Positions 36,737 through 45,661 of a stretch of 61,278 nucleotides of DNA are shown one piece after another. The translations under genes were made by a program, and so were the position numbers. The stretch is from Achromobacter pulmonis (lineage in GTDB: Bacteria > Pseudomonadota > Gammaproteobacteria > Burkholderiales > Burkholderiaceae_B), in assembly GCF_002885955.2 (NCBI RefSeq), contig NZ_POQS01000007.1:265909-327186 (forward strand). Direction: 5' to 3'. Below the pieces are notes generated by a model. That model saw only the letters and a list, made by a program, of their open reading frames with translations, searched no databases and had not been told where the DNA came from. The number at the start of each line of letters is the position of its first letter. Within the stretch, counting starts at the first letter, position 1.

Positions 36737-37245
36737 CCGGTGCGCAGGGCGCTGCAACCGATTTCGACGTAATCGGTTGCCGGCGGGATGCCATAGTGAG
36801 CAGTGGGCTCCTCGAGCTTGTCGGCTAGCGTCGTCTCGAGGGATACGCCGCAGGTGCCGGCAGCCTGCGCCAGCCGCTTGTCAAAGGTGGCAAGTGGCGC
36901 GCCGTGGAACATGGCGAGTTCCAGATAAGTGGCGTCATAAACCGTGATCCGGTGTTCTCTTGCGATCGACACGCTGCTGGCGAGCCAGGCTTGCGTGGGG
37001 CGCGACTCGATGATGACCGGCGCGCTTTGCACCAAGTCCGAGAACCTGGCCAGTGCGCTTTCCGTCACCGCCTTGGATCGTTCCACGCGCAACGCCCCGT
37101 GAGCGACTTCCAGCGGCCATATCATCGGCACGTACGCGGGATTTTTGTGCAGGAGGCTCAGGATGGTCATGGCTTCCGAACTGAAAGGCTGGGTTGGCAG
37201 TTGCAGCCAGCTCAGGGCCACTGAGGCGTCGAGCACGAGTTTCAT
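36712..37245 (-). CDS. vapC: PIN-domain ribonuclease toxin (VapC-like)
   Basis: 177-residue PIN-domain protein, predicted Mg-dependent endoribonuclease toxin. Acidic active-site residues are visible in MKLVLDASVALSWL, WPLEVAHGAL, VYDATYLELA and LATFDKRLAQAA. It is longer than the usual 130-residue VapC; the extra C-terminal 40 residues reach into pyrE. Start overlaps the antitoxin stop (ATGA). Base composition is visibly less GC rich than neighbours, hinting at acquisition by transfer. Confidence 0.85.
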   Translation of the reverse strand: MKLVLDASVALSWLQLPTQPFSSEAMTILSLLHKNPAYVPMIWPLEVAHGALRVERSKAVTESALARFSDLVQSAPVIIESRPTQAWLASSVSIAREHRITVYDATYLELAMFHGAPLATFDKRLAQAAGTCGVSLETTLADKLEEPTAHYGIPPATDYVEIGCSALRTGYTPYFVR

Positions 37246-37490
37246 TCGGGCGCCCCTTTGATGATATGCCACCAGGTCGCTTCGTCCATCTCGATCTTGG
37301 GGAAACGCTTGAGTTCTTCAATCGCGTTGTGCGCCTCTTCGGTCAGCAGCGGATTGACTTGGCAGATCTGCGCATGAGCCTGGCCGTTGCGGGTGATGAC
37401 GACGCGCGCGCCGTCTCGCGCAGCCTGAATCATGTCGTCCAGGCAACTGGCTAGCTCTTCCTGCGGGATGGCGACGTAAGGAATGGCCAT
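37242..37490 (-). CDS. Type II antitoxin, Phd/YefM-like
   Basis: 82-residue protein upstream of and overlapping vapC by four bases, the standard antitoxin-toxin order. It contains the Phd/YefM-like strand pattern VVITRNGQAHAQI after an N-terminal helix (EELASCLDDMIQAARDG), for DNA binding and dimerisation, and a C-terminal helix with WWHIIKG that would wrap the toxin. Expected to neutralise VapC and autorepress. Start MAIPYVA is chosen for fit; an upstream ATG at 37550 overlaps the gatB terminator. Confidence 0.8.
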   Translation of the reverse strand: MAIPYVAIPQEELASCLDDMIQAARDGARVVITRNGQAHAQICQVNPLLTEEAHNAIEELKRFPKIEMDEATWWHIIKGAPE

Positions 37491-37527
37491 GAAGGCGTCT
37501 CCGGTCTGGGGCGATCCGGAAATTCTT

Positions 37528-37564
37528 CGCCAAACAAAAGGCCGCAGCAAGATGCTGCGGCCCT
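37528..37564 (-). terminator. Rho-independent terminator of gatCAB
   Basis: Perfect 9-bp stem GGCCGCAGC (37540-37548) / GCTGCGGCC (37554-37562) with a five-base loop, followed on the minus strand by TTTTGTTTGG. It lies 44 bases beyond the gatB stop and just upstream of the toxin-antitoxin unit, isolating the two transcripts. It is the clearest intrinsic terminator in the window. Confidence 0.9.
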
Positions 37565-37605
37565 TCGTTTCGTCTGGTACGGGCGCTTGCGCGGCCCGTG
37601 ATCCA

Positions 37606-39063
37606 TCAGCTGTCCAGCTTCTGCTTGAGCAGTTCGTTGACCTGCTGCGGGTTGGCCTTGCCGCGCGCGGCTTTCATGATCTGGCCGACCAGCGAGTTGA
37701 AGGCCTTCTGCTTGCCGGCCCGGTACTCTTCCACGATGGCGGGGTTGGCCGCCAGCACCTCGTCGATCATGGCGCCGATGGCGCCGGTGTCGCTGATCTG
37801 CTTCAGGCCGCGGGCCTCGATGATGGCGTCGGGCTGGCCGCCGTTTTCGCCGGCCCACATGGCGCCGAACACCTCGCGGGCCATCTTGTTGGAGATGGTG
37901 CCGTCGATGATGCGGCCGATCAGGGCGGCCAGGGCCGGGGCCTGCACGGGCGAGTCGGCGATGTCCTTTTCTTCCTTGTTCAGCGTCGCGGCCACTTCGC
38001 CCATGATCCAGTTGGCCGCCAGCTTGGCCTGGCCGGCCGGCAGGGCCTGCGCCACCGCCTCGAAGTAGGCGGCCAGGCCGCGGCTGGCGGTGAGCTGGGC
38101 CGCGTCGTAGGCGCTCAGGCCGTAGTCGGACTCGAAGCGGGCGCGCAGCGCGGCCGGCAGTTCGGGCATGGCGGCGCGCACTTCGTCGACCCAGGCGCTG
38201 GAGATCACCAGCGGGGGCAGGTCGGGGTCGGGAAAGTAGCGGTAGTCGTGCGCGTCTTCCTTGCTGCGCATGCTGCGCGTCTCGTCGCGGTCGGCGTCGT
38301 ACAGGCGGGTTTCCTGCACGACCGTGCCGCCGTCCTCGATCAGCTCGATCTGGCGGCGCGCTTCATAGGTGATGGCGCGTTCCAGGAAGCGGAACGAGTT
38401 GACGTTCTTGATCTCGGTGCGGGTGCCGAATTCCTTCTGGCCCACCGGGCGCACCGACACGTTGGCGTCGCAGCGGAACGAGCCTTCCTGCATGTTGCCG
38501 TCGGAGATGCCCAGCCACACGACCAGGCTGTGCAGGGCGCGGGCATAGGCCACGGCCTCGGCGGCCGAGCGCATTTCGGGTTCCGTCACGATTTCCAGCA
38601 GCGGCGTGCCGGCGCGGTTCAGGTCGATGCCGCTGCCGGGCGAGCCGTCGGCCAGGCGGAAGTCGTCATGCAGCGATTTGCCGGCGTCTTCTTCCAGGTG
38701 CGCGCGGGTCAGGTTGACGGTTTTTTCTTCCTCGCCGACGAAGAAGGACAGCGAACCGCCCACGACCACGGGCAGTTCGTACTGGCTGATCTGGTAGCCC
38801 TTGGGCAGGTCGGGGTAGAAGTAGTTCTTGCGCGCGAACACCGAGCGCGGCGCGATGGTGGCGCCCACCGCCAGGCCGAAGCGGATGGCGCGTTCGGCCG
38901 CGCCGCGGTTCATGACCGGCAGGCTGCCCGGCAGCGCCAGGTCGACTTCGTTGGCGTGGGTATTGGGCGCGGCGCCGAATTGGGTGCTGCTGCCCGAAAA
39001 AATCTTGGAGTCGGTGGAAAGCTGGGTGTGCGTTTCCAGGCCGATGACGATTTCCCAGTTCAT
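37606..39063 (-). CDS. gatB: Asp-tRNA(Asn)/Glu-tRNA(Gln) amidotransferase subunit B
   Basis: 485-residue subunit that binds misacylated tRNA and activates the side-chain carboxylate by phosphorylation. Recognised by WEIVIGLETHTQLST, ALPGSLPVMNRGA, SFRCDANVSVRPVGQ and the C-terminal YqeY-like tail (GKANPQQVNELLKQKL). Full length. It ends the gatCAB operon and is followed by an intrinsic terminator. Confidence 0.97.
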   Translation of the reverse strand: MNWEIVIGLETHTQLSTDSKIFSGSSTQFGAAPNTHANEVDLALPGSLPVMNRGAAERAIRFGLAVGATIAPRSVFARKNYFYPDLPKGYQISQYELPVVVGGSLSFFVGEEEKTVNLTRAHLEEDAGKSLHDDFRLADGSPGSGIDLNRAGTPLLEIVTEPEMRSAAEAVAYARALHSLVVWLGISDGNMQEGSFRCDANVSVRPVGQKEFGTRTEIKNVNSFRFLERAITYEARRQIELIEDGGTVVQETRLYDADRDETRSMRSKEDAHDYRYFPDPDLPPLVISSAWVDEVRAAMPELPAALRARFESDYGLSAYDAAQLTASRGLAAYFEAVAQALPAGQAKLAANWIMGEVAATLNKEEKDIADSPVQAPALAALIGRIIDGTISNKMAREVFGAMWAGENGGQPDAIIEARGLKQISDTGAIGAMIDEVLAANPAIVEEYRAGKQKAFNSLVGQIMKAARGKANPQQVNELLKQKLDS

Positions 39064-39064
39064 A

Positions 39065-40603
39065 TTAGGCGTCCTGCTGAGCGGGCGTTTCTTTGTGCCA
39101 GCCGGTGACTTGTTGGTAGCGGTCGGCGATGGCCAGGAGGCGGCCTTCGTCGAAGTAGTTGCCGATGATCTGCAGGCCGACCGGACGGCGCTGGTCCTGC
39201 CCCCCGAAGCCGCAGGGCACGGACATGGCGGGCAGGCCGGCCAGGCTGACGCCCAGCGTGTAGACGTCGGCCAGCCAGTCGGCGGTGGGATCGTCGCGGT
39301 TGTCGCCGATGTTCTTGGCCACGGTGGGCGTGACCGGGCCCATGATGACGTCGCACTGGCCGGCGAAGGCGCGCTGGAAGTCCTGCGCGATCATGCGGCG
39401 CAGGCGCTGGGCCTGCAGGTAGTAGGCGTCGTAGTAGCCGTGGGACAGCACGTAGGTGCCGATCAGGATGCGGCGCTTGACCTCGTCGCCGAAGCCTTCG
39501 GCGCGCGAGCGGCTGATCATTTCGTTCAGGTCGCCGTACTGGGCGGCGCGATGGCCGTAGCGCACGCCGTCGTAGCGGGCCAGGTTGCTGGAGGCTTCGG
39601 CCGGCGCGATCACGTAGTAGGCGGGGATGGCCAGCTCGGTGCGCGGCAGCGACACCGGCACGCGCACGGCGCCGAGTTCTTCGTAGCGGGCCAGCGCGGC
39701 CTCGACCGCGGCGGCCACGTCCGGCGCCAGGCCGGCGCCGAAGTATTCCTCGGGCACGCCGATGCGCAGGCCCTTGAGCGGCTGGCTGCCGGCGGCGTCG
39801 AAGCGGGCCTGGGCGGCGTCGAAATCGCGCCGCACCCGGCCGGGCTCGTTGGCCGCGCCGTCGCACTGCTGCAGGCTGGTGGCGTCGCGCGGGTCGAAGC
39901 CGCTGATGACGTCCAGCAGTTCGAGCAGGTCGCGGGCGCTTTCGGCCAGGGGGCCGGCCTGGTCCAGGCTGGAGCCGAAGGCCACCATGCCGTAGCGCGA
40001 GACCGTGCCGTAGGTGGGCTTGATGCCGCTGACGCCGCACAGGGCGGCGGGCTGGCGCACCGAGCCGCCGGTGTCGGTGCCGGTGGCCGCGGCCACCAGG
40101 CGGGCCGCCACGGCGGCGGCCGAGCCGCCCGAGGAGCCGCCGGGCACGGCGGCGTGGTCCCAGGGGTTCCTGACCGCGCCGTAGGCGGAGTTCTCGTTGC
40201 CCGAGCCCATGGCGAATTCGTCGCAGTTCAGCTTGCCCAGCGACACGGCGCCGGCCTGGGCCAGGCGTTCCACGACGGTGGCGTCGAAGGGGCTGACATA
40301 GCCTTCGAGCATCTTGCTGCCGGCGGTGGTGCGCCAGCCGCGGGTGACGAACGCGTCCTTGTGGGCGATGGGGATGCCGGCCAGCGGGCCGGCCGAGCCG
40401 GCGGCCAGCGCGGCGTCGGCGGCGCGGGCCTGTGCCAGCGTCAATTCGGCGTCAATATGTAAAAAGCTATTCAGGCCGCTGGCCGCTTCGGCCGCCGCCA
40501 GGGCGCTTTGGGCCAGCTCGACGGCGCTGACCTGGCGTTGCGCGAGGGCCTCGCGCAGGCCGGCGATGCCCTTGAATTGGGTGTGCAGTGCGGGTTTCGT
40601 CAT
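39065..40603 (-). CDS. gatA: Asp-tRNA(Asn)/Glu-tRNA(Gln) amidotransferase subunit A
   Basis: 512-residue amidase subunit that releases ammonia from glutamine. The amidase-signature catalytic triad is in GIPIAHKDAF (Lys), GGSSGGSAAAVAA (Ser) and GTDTGGSVRQPA (nucleophile Ser). Full length. One base separates its stop from the gatB start and three bases separate it from gatC, so the three subunits are made together. Confidence 0.97.
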   Translation of the reverse strand: MTKPALHTQFKGIAGLREALAQRQVSAVELAQSALAAAEAASGLNSFLHIDAELTLAQARAADAALAAGSAGPLAGIPIAHKDAFVTRGWRTTAGSKMLEGYVSPFDATVVERLAQAGAVSLGKLNCDEFAMGSGNENSAYGAVRNPWDHAAVPGGSSGGSAAAVAARLVAAATGTDTGGSVRQPAALCGVSGIKPTYGTVSRYGMVAFGSSLDQAGPLAESARDLLELLDVISGFDPRDATSLQQCDGAANEPGRVRRDFDAAQARFDAAGSQPLKGLRIGVPEEYFGAGLAPDVAAAVEAALARYEELGAVRVPVSLPRTELAIPAYYVIAPAEASSNLARYDGVRYGHRAAQYGDLNEMISRSRAEGFGDEVKRRILIGTYVLSHGYYDAYYLQAQRLRRMIAQDFQRAFAGQCDVIMGPVTPTVAKNIGDNRDDPTADWLADVYTLGVSLAGLPAMSVPCGFGGQDQRRPVGLQIIGNYFDEGRLLAIADRYQQVTGWHKETPAQQDA

Positions 40604-40606
40604 GTC

Positions 40607-40915
40607 TCAGTCCAGGACCTTGGGGACCAGGAACAGGCCGTCCTGGGCGTCGGGCGCGTTGGCCAGCAGTTCCTGGCGGCGGGCTTCCGAGCTGGTTTCG
40701 GTCACGGCGTCTTCACGCAGGCGCAGCACGATGTCCTCATGGGCGGACAGGGGGTGGGCCAGCGGCTCGACGCCCTGGGTGTCGACCGACTGGAGCCGTT
40801 CGATCAGGTGGAGGATGCCGTTGAGCTCGGCTTGCGCGAGGGTGCGCTGGTCGGGAGTCAGTTCGATTCTGGCCAGCCGGGCAATGCGGGCCACATCTGT
40901 GTCATTGAGCGCCAT
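40607..40915 (-). CDS. gatC: Asp-tRNA(Asn)/Glu-tRNA(Gln) amidotransferase subunit C
   Basis: 102-residue small subunit that wraps around the GatA-GatB interface and stabilises it. Recognised by VARIARLARIEL at the N-terminus, GVEPLAHP in the middle and the C-terminal DGLFLVPKVLD. First gene of the operon, divergent from mreB. Confidence 0.94.
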   Translation of the reverse strand: MALNDTDVARIARLARIELTPDQRTLAQAELNGILHLIERLQSVDTQGVEPLAHPLSAHEDIVLRLREDAVTETSSEARRQELLANAPDAQDGLFLVPKVLD

Positions 40916-40991
40916 GGGGAGTGCAAAATCGATAAGCGAAGGCCGAAGGGCGGGACGGGCCAGTATGCATATGCCGAACCCGTTACAAAGC

Positions 40992-41020
40992 TTGAATAGC
41001 CTGCATTTATGCGCTATTTC
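40992..41020 (+). promoter_or_regulatory. Possible mreB promoter
   Basis: In the 227-base divergent region between gatC and mreB, TTGAAT (40992-40997) and TATTTC (41015-41020) are spaced by 17 bp toward mreB. The region 40980-41050 is AT-rich and also holds TATAAG and TATGAT blocks that could serve as alternative -10 elements. Low certainty; nothing else was seen in this gap. Confidence 0.35.
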
Positions 41021-41142
41021 CGCGGAAATTATAAGTTATGATTCACGGTTTAATCGTCGCGAAGACAGGCGGACCCGTCCCCATCCGGGCCCTACGCCCC
41101 GCGGCATGTACCCAATTCCCCCCCAGAGTTAGCTGAGCTCCC

Positions 41143-42186
41143 ATGTTCGGATTCCTGCGCAGTTATTTTTCCAGCGATATGGCGATCGACCTCGGTACCG
41201 CCAATACGCTGATCTACGTCCGCGGCAAGGGCATCGTGCTCGACGAGCCGTCCGTGGTCGCGATCCGTCATGAAGGCGGCCCGCACGGCAAGAAGATCAT
41301 CCAGGCCGTCGGCCACGAAGCCAAGCAGATGCTCGGCCGCGTTCCCGGCAACATCGAAGCCATCCGGCCCATGAAAGACGGCGTGATCGCCGACTTCACG
41401 GTCACCGAGCAGATGCTCAAGCAGTTCATCCGCATGGTGCATCCCCGCAACATGCTGGCTCCCAGCCCCCGGATCATCGTCTGCGTGCCCTGCGGTTCGA
41501 CCCAGGTCGAGCGCCGCGCCATCCGCGAATCGGCGCTGGGCGCGGGCGCCTCGCACGTGTTCCTGATCGAGGAACCCATGGCCGCGGCCATCGGCGCCGG
41601 CCTGGCCGTCTCCGACGCCAGCGGCTCGATGGTGGTCGACATCGGCGGCGGCACCACCGAAGTGGCGGTCATCTCGCTGGGCGGCATGGTCTACAAGGGT
41701 TCGGTGCGCGTCGGCGGCGACAAGTTCGACGAGGCCATCGTCAACTACATCCGCCGCAACTACGGCATGCTGATCGGCGAGCCCACCGCCGAACTCATCA
41801 AGAAGGAAATCGGCTCGGCCTTCCCCGGCTCCGAAGTCCGCGAAATCGAGGTCAAGGGCCGCAACCTGGCCGAAGGCGTGCCGCGCAGCTTCACGGTCTC
41901 GTCCAACGAGATCCTGGAATCGCTGACCGACCCGCTCAACCAGATCGTTTCGGCCGTGAAGATCGCGCTGGAACAGACGCCTCCCGAACTGGGCGCCGAC
42001 ATCACCGACAAGGGCATCGCCCTGACCGGCGGCGGCGCGCTGCTGCGCGACCTGGACCGCCTGCTGCAGGAAGAAACCGGCCTGCCCGTGGTGGTGGCCG
42101 ACGATCCGCTCACCTGCGTCGTGCGCGGTTGCGGCGAGGCGCTGGAACATCTTGAAAAGCTGGGCGCCATTTTCATCAACGACTAA
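41143..42186 (+). CDS. mreB: Rod shape-determining protein MreB
   Basis: 347-residue bacterial actin homologue that forms membrane-bound filaments guiding lateral wall synthesis. Actin-fold nucleotide motifs are IDLGTANTLIYVRGKG (phosphate 1), VVDIGGGTTEVAVISLGG (phosphate 2) and GIALTGGGALLRDLD (adenosine). Full length, first gene of mreBCD-mrdA-rodA, which acts as the elongasome. Confidence 0.98.
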   Translation: MFGFLRSYFSSDMAIDLGTANTLIYVRGKGIVLDEPSVVAIRHEGGPHGKKIIQAVGHEAKQMLGRVPGNIEAIRPMKDGVIADFTVTEQMLKQFIRMVHPRNMLAPSPRIIVCVPCGSTQVERRAIRESALGAGASHVFLIEEPMAAAIGAGLAVSDASGSMVVDIGGGTTEVAVISLGGMVYKGSVRVGGDKFDEAIVNYIRRNYGMLIGEPTAELIKKEIGSAFPGSEVREIEVKGRNLAEGVPRSFTVSSNEILESLTDPLNQIVSAVKIALEQTPPELGADITDKGIALTGGGALLRDLDRLLQEETGLPVVVADDPLTCVVRGCGEALEHLEKLGAIFIND

Positions 42187-42270
42187 TTCCGCGCGCCAGC
42201 CCGGAGCCCCGCAGGTTCGCGGCTCCGGCCGCTGCCGCAGCGATGGGCGCGGGCGTCCGGGCTGAAATTC

Positions 42271-43155
42271 ATGCAACGACAAGGGACTCCCCCCCTATTC
42301 AGGCGCGGCCCTCCTGCGGAGGTGCGGCTGGTCGTCCTGGTCTTGCTTGCCCTGGCCCTGATCGTCATGGATTCGCAGTGGCGCATGCTGGAACCGGCGC
42401 GCCGGGCGGTGTCCGTGGCGCTGTATCCCTTCCAGCGCGCCGTCATGGCGCCGCGCGACCTGGTCGAACAGGTCAACGAATGGGTCAACGCGGCCAATCT
42501 CATCCGCAGTGAAAACGAAGCCCTGCAGCGCCAGCGCATCGAACTGGCCCAGGTGGCCACGCACGCGGCCCAGCTGGCCGCCGAGAACGCGCAGCTGCGC
42601 CGCCTGCTGGGCGTGACCGATACCGTGGCGCAGGCCGCCGTGGTGGTCGAGGTCATGTACGAACCCACCAACGCCTTCACCCAGCGCCTGGTCTTCAACA
42701 AGGGCAGCAAGGCCGGCCTGGCGCCGGGCATGCCGGTGATCGACGAAGGCGGCGTAGTCGGCCAGATCGTGCGCGTCACGCCGATGACGGCCGAGGCCGC
42801 GCTGGTCACCGACGAGCAGGTCTCCATTCCCGTGCAGCTGCTGCGCAACGGCCTGCGGCTGATCGCCTTCGGCGGCAACTCGCCGGGCAAGATCGAAGTC
42901 CGCTACCTGGCGGCCAATGCCGACATCAAGGAAGGCGATACCATAGTCACCAGCGGCGTGGGCGGCCTGTTTCCGGCCGGCCTGCCGGTGGCCAAGGTGA
43001 CCTCGGTCGAGCGCGATACGGCCTCGGGCTTCGCGCGCGCCGTGGGCGAACCGCTGGCCCATCCCGAACGCTATCGCCACTTCCTGGTGCTGCAGGTGGA
43101 CGTGGCCCGCGCCGAATCCAACCGTCAGGAGGTCGATTCCGGTGGATCGGACTAA
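42271..43155 (+). CDS. mreC: Rod shape-determining protein MreC
   Basis: 294-residue inner-membrane protein with one N-terminal membrane helix (LVVLVLLALALIVMDSQW), a periplasmic coiled coil (residues about 65-110, rich in Gln/Ala/Glu) and the beta-rich domain (YEPTNAFTQRLVFNKGSKAGL, DEGGVVGQIVRV). It links MreB filaments to PBP2 and MreD. Overlaps the mreD start by 14 bases. Confidence 0.95.
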   Translation: MQRQGTPPLFRRGPPAEVRLVVLVLLALALIVMDSQWRMLEPARRAVSVALYPFQRAVMAPRDLVEQVNEWVNAANLIRSENEALQRQRIELAQVATHAAQLAAENAQLRRLLGVTDTVAQAAVVVEVMYEPTNAFTQRLVFNKGSKAGLAPGMPVIDEGGVVGQIVRVTPMTAEAALVTDEQVSIPVQLLRNGLRLIAFGGNSPGKIEVRYLAANADIKEGDTIVTSGVGGLFPAGLPVAKVTSVERDTASGFARAVGEPLAHPERYRHFLVLQVDVARAESNRQEVDSGGSD

Positions 43156-43705
43156 TCAATCCGCGGCCCGGCCCCGCCGCCTGGGCACGCCCAGCAACGT
43201 GGAGCCCGACCGCCTGTCCGGTCCGGCGCACGGCCTGTTCGTCTGGGGCACGGTGCTGCTGGTGTGGCTGGTGTCGCTGCTGCCGTGGCGGCTGTGGCAG
43301 GGCGCGCCCGACGTGCTGCTGCTGATCATCGGCTTCTGGTGCGTGCACGAGCCGCGCCGGGTGGGCCTGTTCACCGCCTTCTTCTTCGGCCTGCTGATGG
43401 ACGTGCACGACGCCGGCCTGCTGGGCGAGCACGCGCTGTCCTACACGCTGGTGGCCTACGGCGCGGTGGTGCTGCACCGCCGGCTGCAGCGCTTCGACCT
43501 GTGGAGCCAGGCGATGCACATGCTGCCGGTGTTCTTCCTGGCGCGCCTGCTGACGCAGATCATCCACGCCTGGCTGGCCGGCAAATGGCCGGGCTGGGAC
43601 TGGGGCGTCAGCGTGCTGCTGACCGCGGCCCTGTGGCCCCTGGCGGGCTGGGTTCTGCACCTGCCGCAGCGCGCCGCCGACGACGCCGAATCGTCCTCCG
43701 CCTGA
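43142..43705 (+). CDS. mreD: Rod shape-determining protein MreD
   Basis: 187-residue membrane protein with about five helices; family segments FFFGLLMDVHDAGLLGEHAL and ARLLTQIIHAW are visible. Translation probably starts at a GTG inside mreC. A hydrophilic N-terminal stretch of 30 residues precedes the first helix. Component of the elongasome with MreC. Confidence 0.9.
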   Translation: MDRTNQSAARPRRLGTPSNVEPDRLSGPAHGLFVWGTVLLVWLVSLLPWRLWQGAPDVLLLIIGFWCVHEPRRVGLFTAFFFGLLMDVHDAGLLGEHALSYTLVAYGAVVLHRRLQRFDLWSQAMHMLPVFFLARLLTQIIHAWLAGKWPGWDWGVSVLLTAALWPLAGWVLHLPQRAADDAESSSA

Positions 43706-43720
43706 GGGCGGCGCCGCGTC

Positions 43721-45661
43721 ATGTTCGAATTCAAGAAAACCGGTCAGCAGCAGAAGCAGCGGTTTCGCCTGCGCGCCTGGGTCGGCGGGCTGTTCGCGCT
43801 GGCGTGTTTCGGGGTGCTGGTCGGGCGCTTCTGGTATCTGCAGGTGGACCGCTACGAGGGCCTGTCCGAGCGCGCCGACCGCAACCGCATCGCGGTCGTG
43901 CCGATTCCGCCGCGCCGCGGTGAAATCCTGGACCGCAACGGCGAAGTGCTGGCGCGCAATTACCGCACCTATACGCTGGAAGTGGTGCCGGCGCAGGCCG
44001 GCAACCTGAACGAGCTGTTCGAGCGGCTGACCGAGGTCGTGTACATCAGCCCGGCCGACCAGCGGCGCTTCAGGCGCCGCGCCGCCGAGTCCAGCCGCTA
44101 CGCCAGCCTGCAGCTGCGCAACAATCTCAACGACACCGAGGCCGCCTGGTTCGCCGCGCATTCCTTCCAGTTCCCGGGCGTGGAACTGCGCGCGCGCTGG
44201 GTGCGCGAGTATCCGCAAGGCGTGTCGGCGGCCCACGTGGTGGGCTATATCGGCCGCATCGCCGAGGGCGACATCGAAGAGCTGGACCGCACCGGCCAGA
44301 TGGGCAATTACCGCGGCACCGACGTCATCGGCAAAAAGGGCATCGAGAAGACCTGGGAAGAACAGCTGCACGGCAAGACCGGGCTGGAAGAGGTCGAGGT
44401 GACCGCCGGCGGGCGTCCCATGCGCACGCTGCGCCGCATCGACCCGGTGCCCGGCTCCGACATCATGCTGTCGATCGACCTGGGCCTGCAGAAAGTGGCC
44501 GAACAGGCGTTCGAAGGGCAGCGCGGCGCGCTGGTCGCGCTCGATCCCGACACCGGCGAGGTGCTGGCCTTCGTGTCGCAGCCGTCCTTCGATCCCAATC
44601 TGTTCGTCGACGGCATCGACGTGGACAACTGGCGCATGCTGAACGAATCGCCGGACCACCCGCTGATCAACCGGCCGCTGTACGGCACCTATCCCATCGG
44701 CTCGACCTACAAGCCCTTCGTCGGCCTGGCGGCGCTGGAGCTGGGCAAGCGCCGCGCCACCGACCGCATCTCCGATCCGGGCTACTTCGAGTTCGGCGGC
44801 CAGAAGTTCCGCAACGCCGGCGGCGCGGCCTACGGCATGACCGACATGCACCGCGCCATCGTGGTGTCGTCCGACACCTACTTCTATTCGCTGGGCCCCG
44901 AGATCGGGGTGAACGCGCTGCACGATTTCACCAAGCAGTTCGGTTTCGGCCAGATCACCGGCATCGACCTGGAAGGCGAGAAGCGCGGCGTGCTGCCCTC
45001 GACCGACTGGAAGCGCTCGGCCTACAAGGACAAGGAGCGCCAGCGCTGGTACGCGGGCGAGACGATTTCGGTGGCGGTCGGCCAGGGCTACAACGCCTTC
45101 ACGCTGCTGCAGCTGGCGCAGGGCACCTCCACGCTGGCCAACAACGGCCTGTACCGCCGTCCGCACCTGGTGCACGCGGTGCGCGATCCGCGCAGCGGCG
45201 TGGCCAAGCCGACCGAATCGACGCCCGACTACCGGATTCCCCTGAAGCAGGCCAACGTCGACGTCATCAAGAACGCGATGGCCGACGTGGTGCGCGTGGG
45301 CACGGCGCGGCGCGCCTTCGCCAACACGCCTTACCAGGCGGCAGGCAAGACCGGCACCGCGCAGGTGTTCAGCCTGCGCGGCGGCCATTACCGCGCCAGC
45401 GCGATCGACGAGCGCCTGCGCGACCACGCCCTGTTCATGGGCTTCGCGCCGCTGGAGCACCCCCGCATCGCGGTGGCGCTGATCGTGGAGAACGCCGGCT
45501 GGGGCGCCAGCGTGGCCGCGCCGGTCGCGCGCAAAGTGTTCGATTACTGGCTGGCCAAGGAGCGCCAGGACCAGGTCGCGCAGCCGCGGCCGCAGCCGCA
45601 GCCCGCCGATCCCCTGGCTTCGGTCGAAGCCATAGCCTCCGACGTGGTGCGCCAACGATGA
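43721..45661 (+). CDS. mrdA: Penicillin-binding protein 2 (peptidoglycan transpeptidase)
   Basis: 646-residue class B penicillin-binding protein that cross-links lateral wall peptidoglycan. After a short cytoplasmic tail and a membrane anchor (GLFALACFGVLVGRFWYLQV) come the pedestal domain (PPRRGEILDRNGEVLARN) and the transpeptidase with the serine motif GSTYKPF, SSD (SxN position) and KTGTAQ. Works with RodA; overlaps rodA by four bases. Confidence 0.97.
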   Translation: MFEFKKTGQQQKQRFRLRAWVGGLFALACFGVLVGRFWYLQVDRYEGLSERADRNRIAVVPIPPRRGEILDRNGEVLARNYRTYTLEVVPAQAGNLNELFERLTEVVYISPADQRRFRRRAAESSRYASLQLRNNLNDTEAAWFAAHSFQFPGVELRARWVREYPQGVSAAHVVGYIGRIAEGDIEELDRTGQMGNYRGTDVIGKKGIEKTWEEQLHGKTGLEEVEVTAGGRPMRTLRRIDPVPGSDIMLSIDLGLQKVAEQAFEGQRGALVALDPDTGEVLAFVSQPSFDPNLFVDGIDVDNWRMLNESPDHPLINRPLYGTYPIGSTYKPFVGLAALELGKRRATDRISDPGYFEFGGQKFRNAGGAAYGMTDMHRAIVVSSDTYFYSLGPEIGVNALHDFTKQFGFGQITGIDLEGEKRGVLPSTDWKRSAYKDKERQRWYAGETISVAVGQGYNAFTLLQLAQGTSTLANNGLYRRPHLVHAVRDPRSGVAKPTESTPDYRIPLKQANVDVIKNAMADVVRVGTARRAFANTPYQAAGKTGTAQVFSLRGGHYRASAIDERLRDHALFMGFAPLEHPRIAVALIVENAGWGASVAAPVARKVFDYWLAKERQDQVAQPRPQPQPADPLASVEAIASDVVRQR

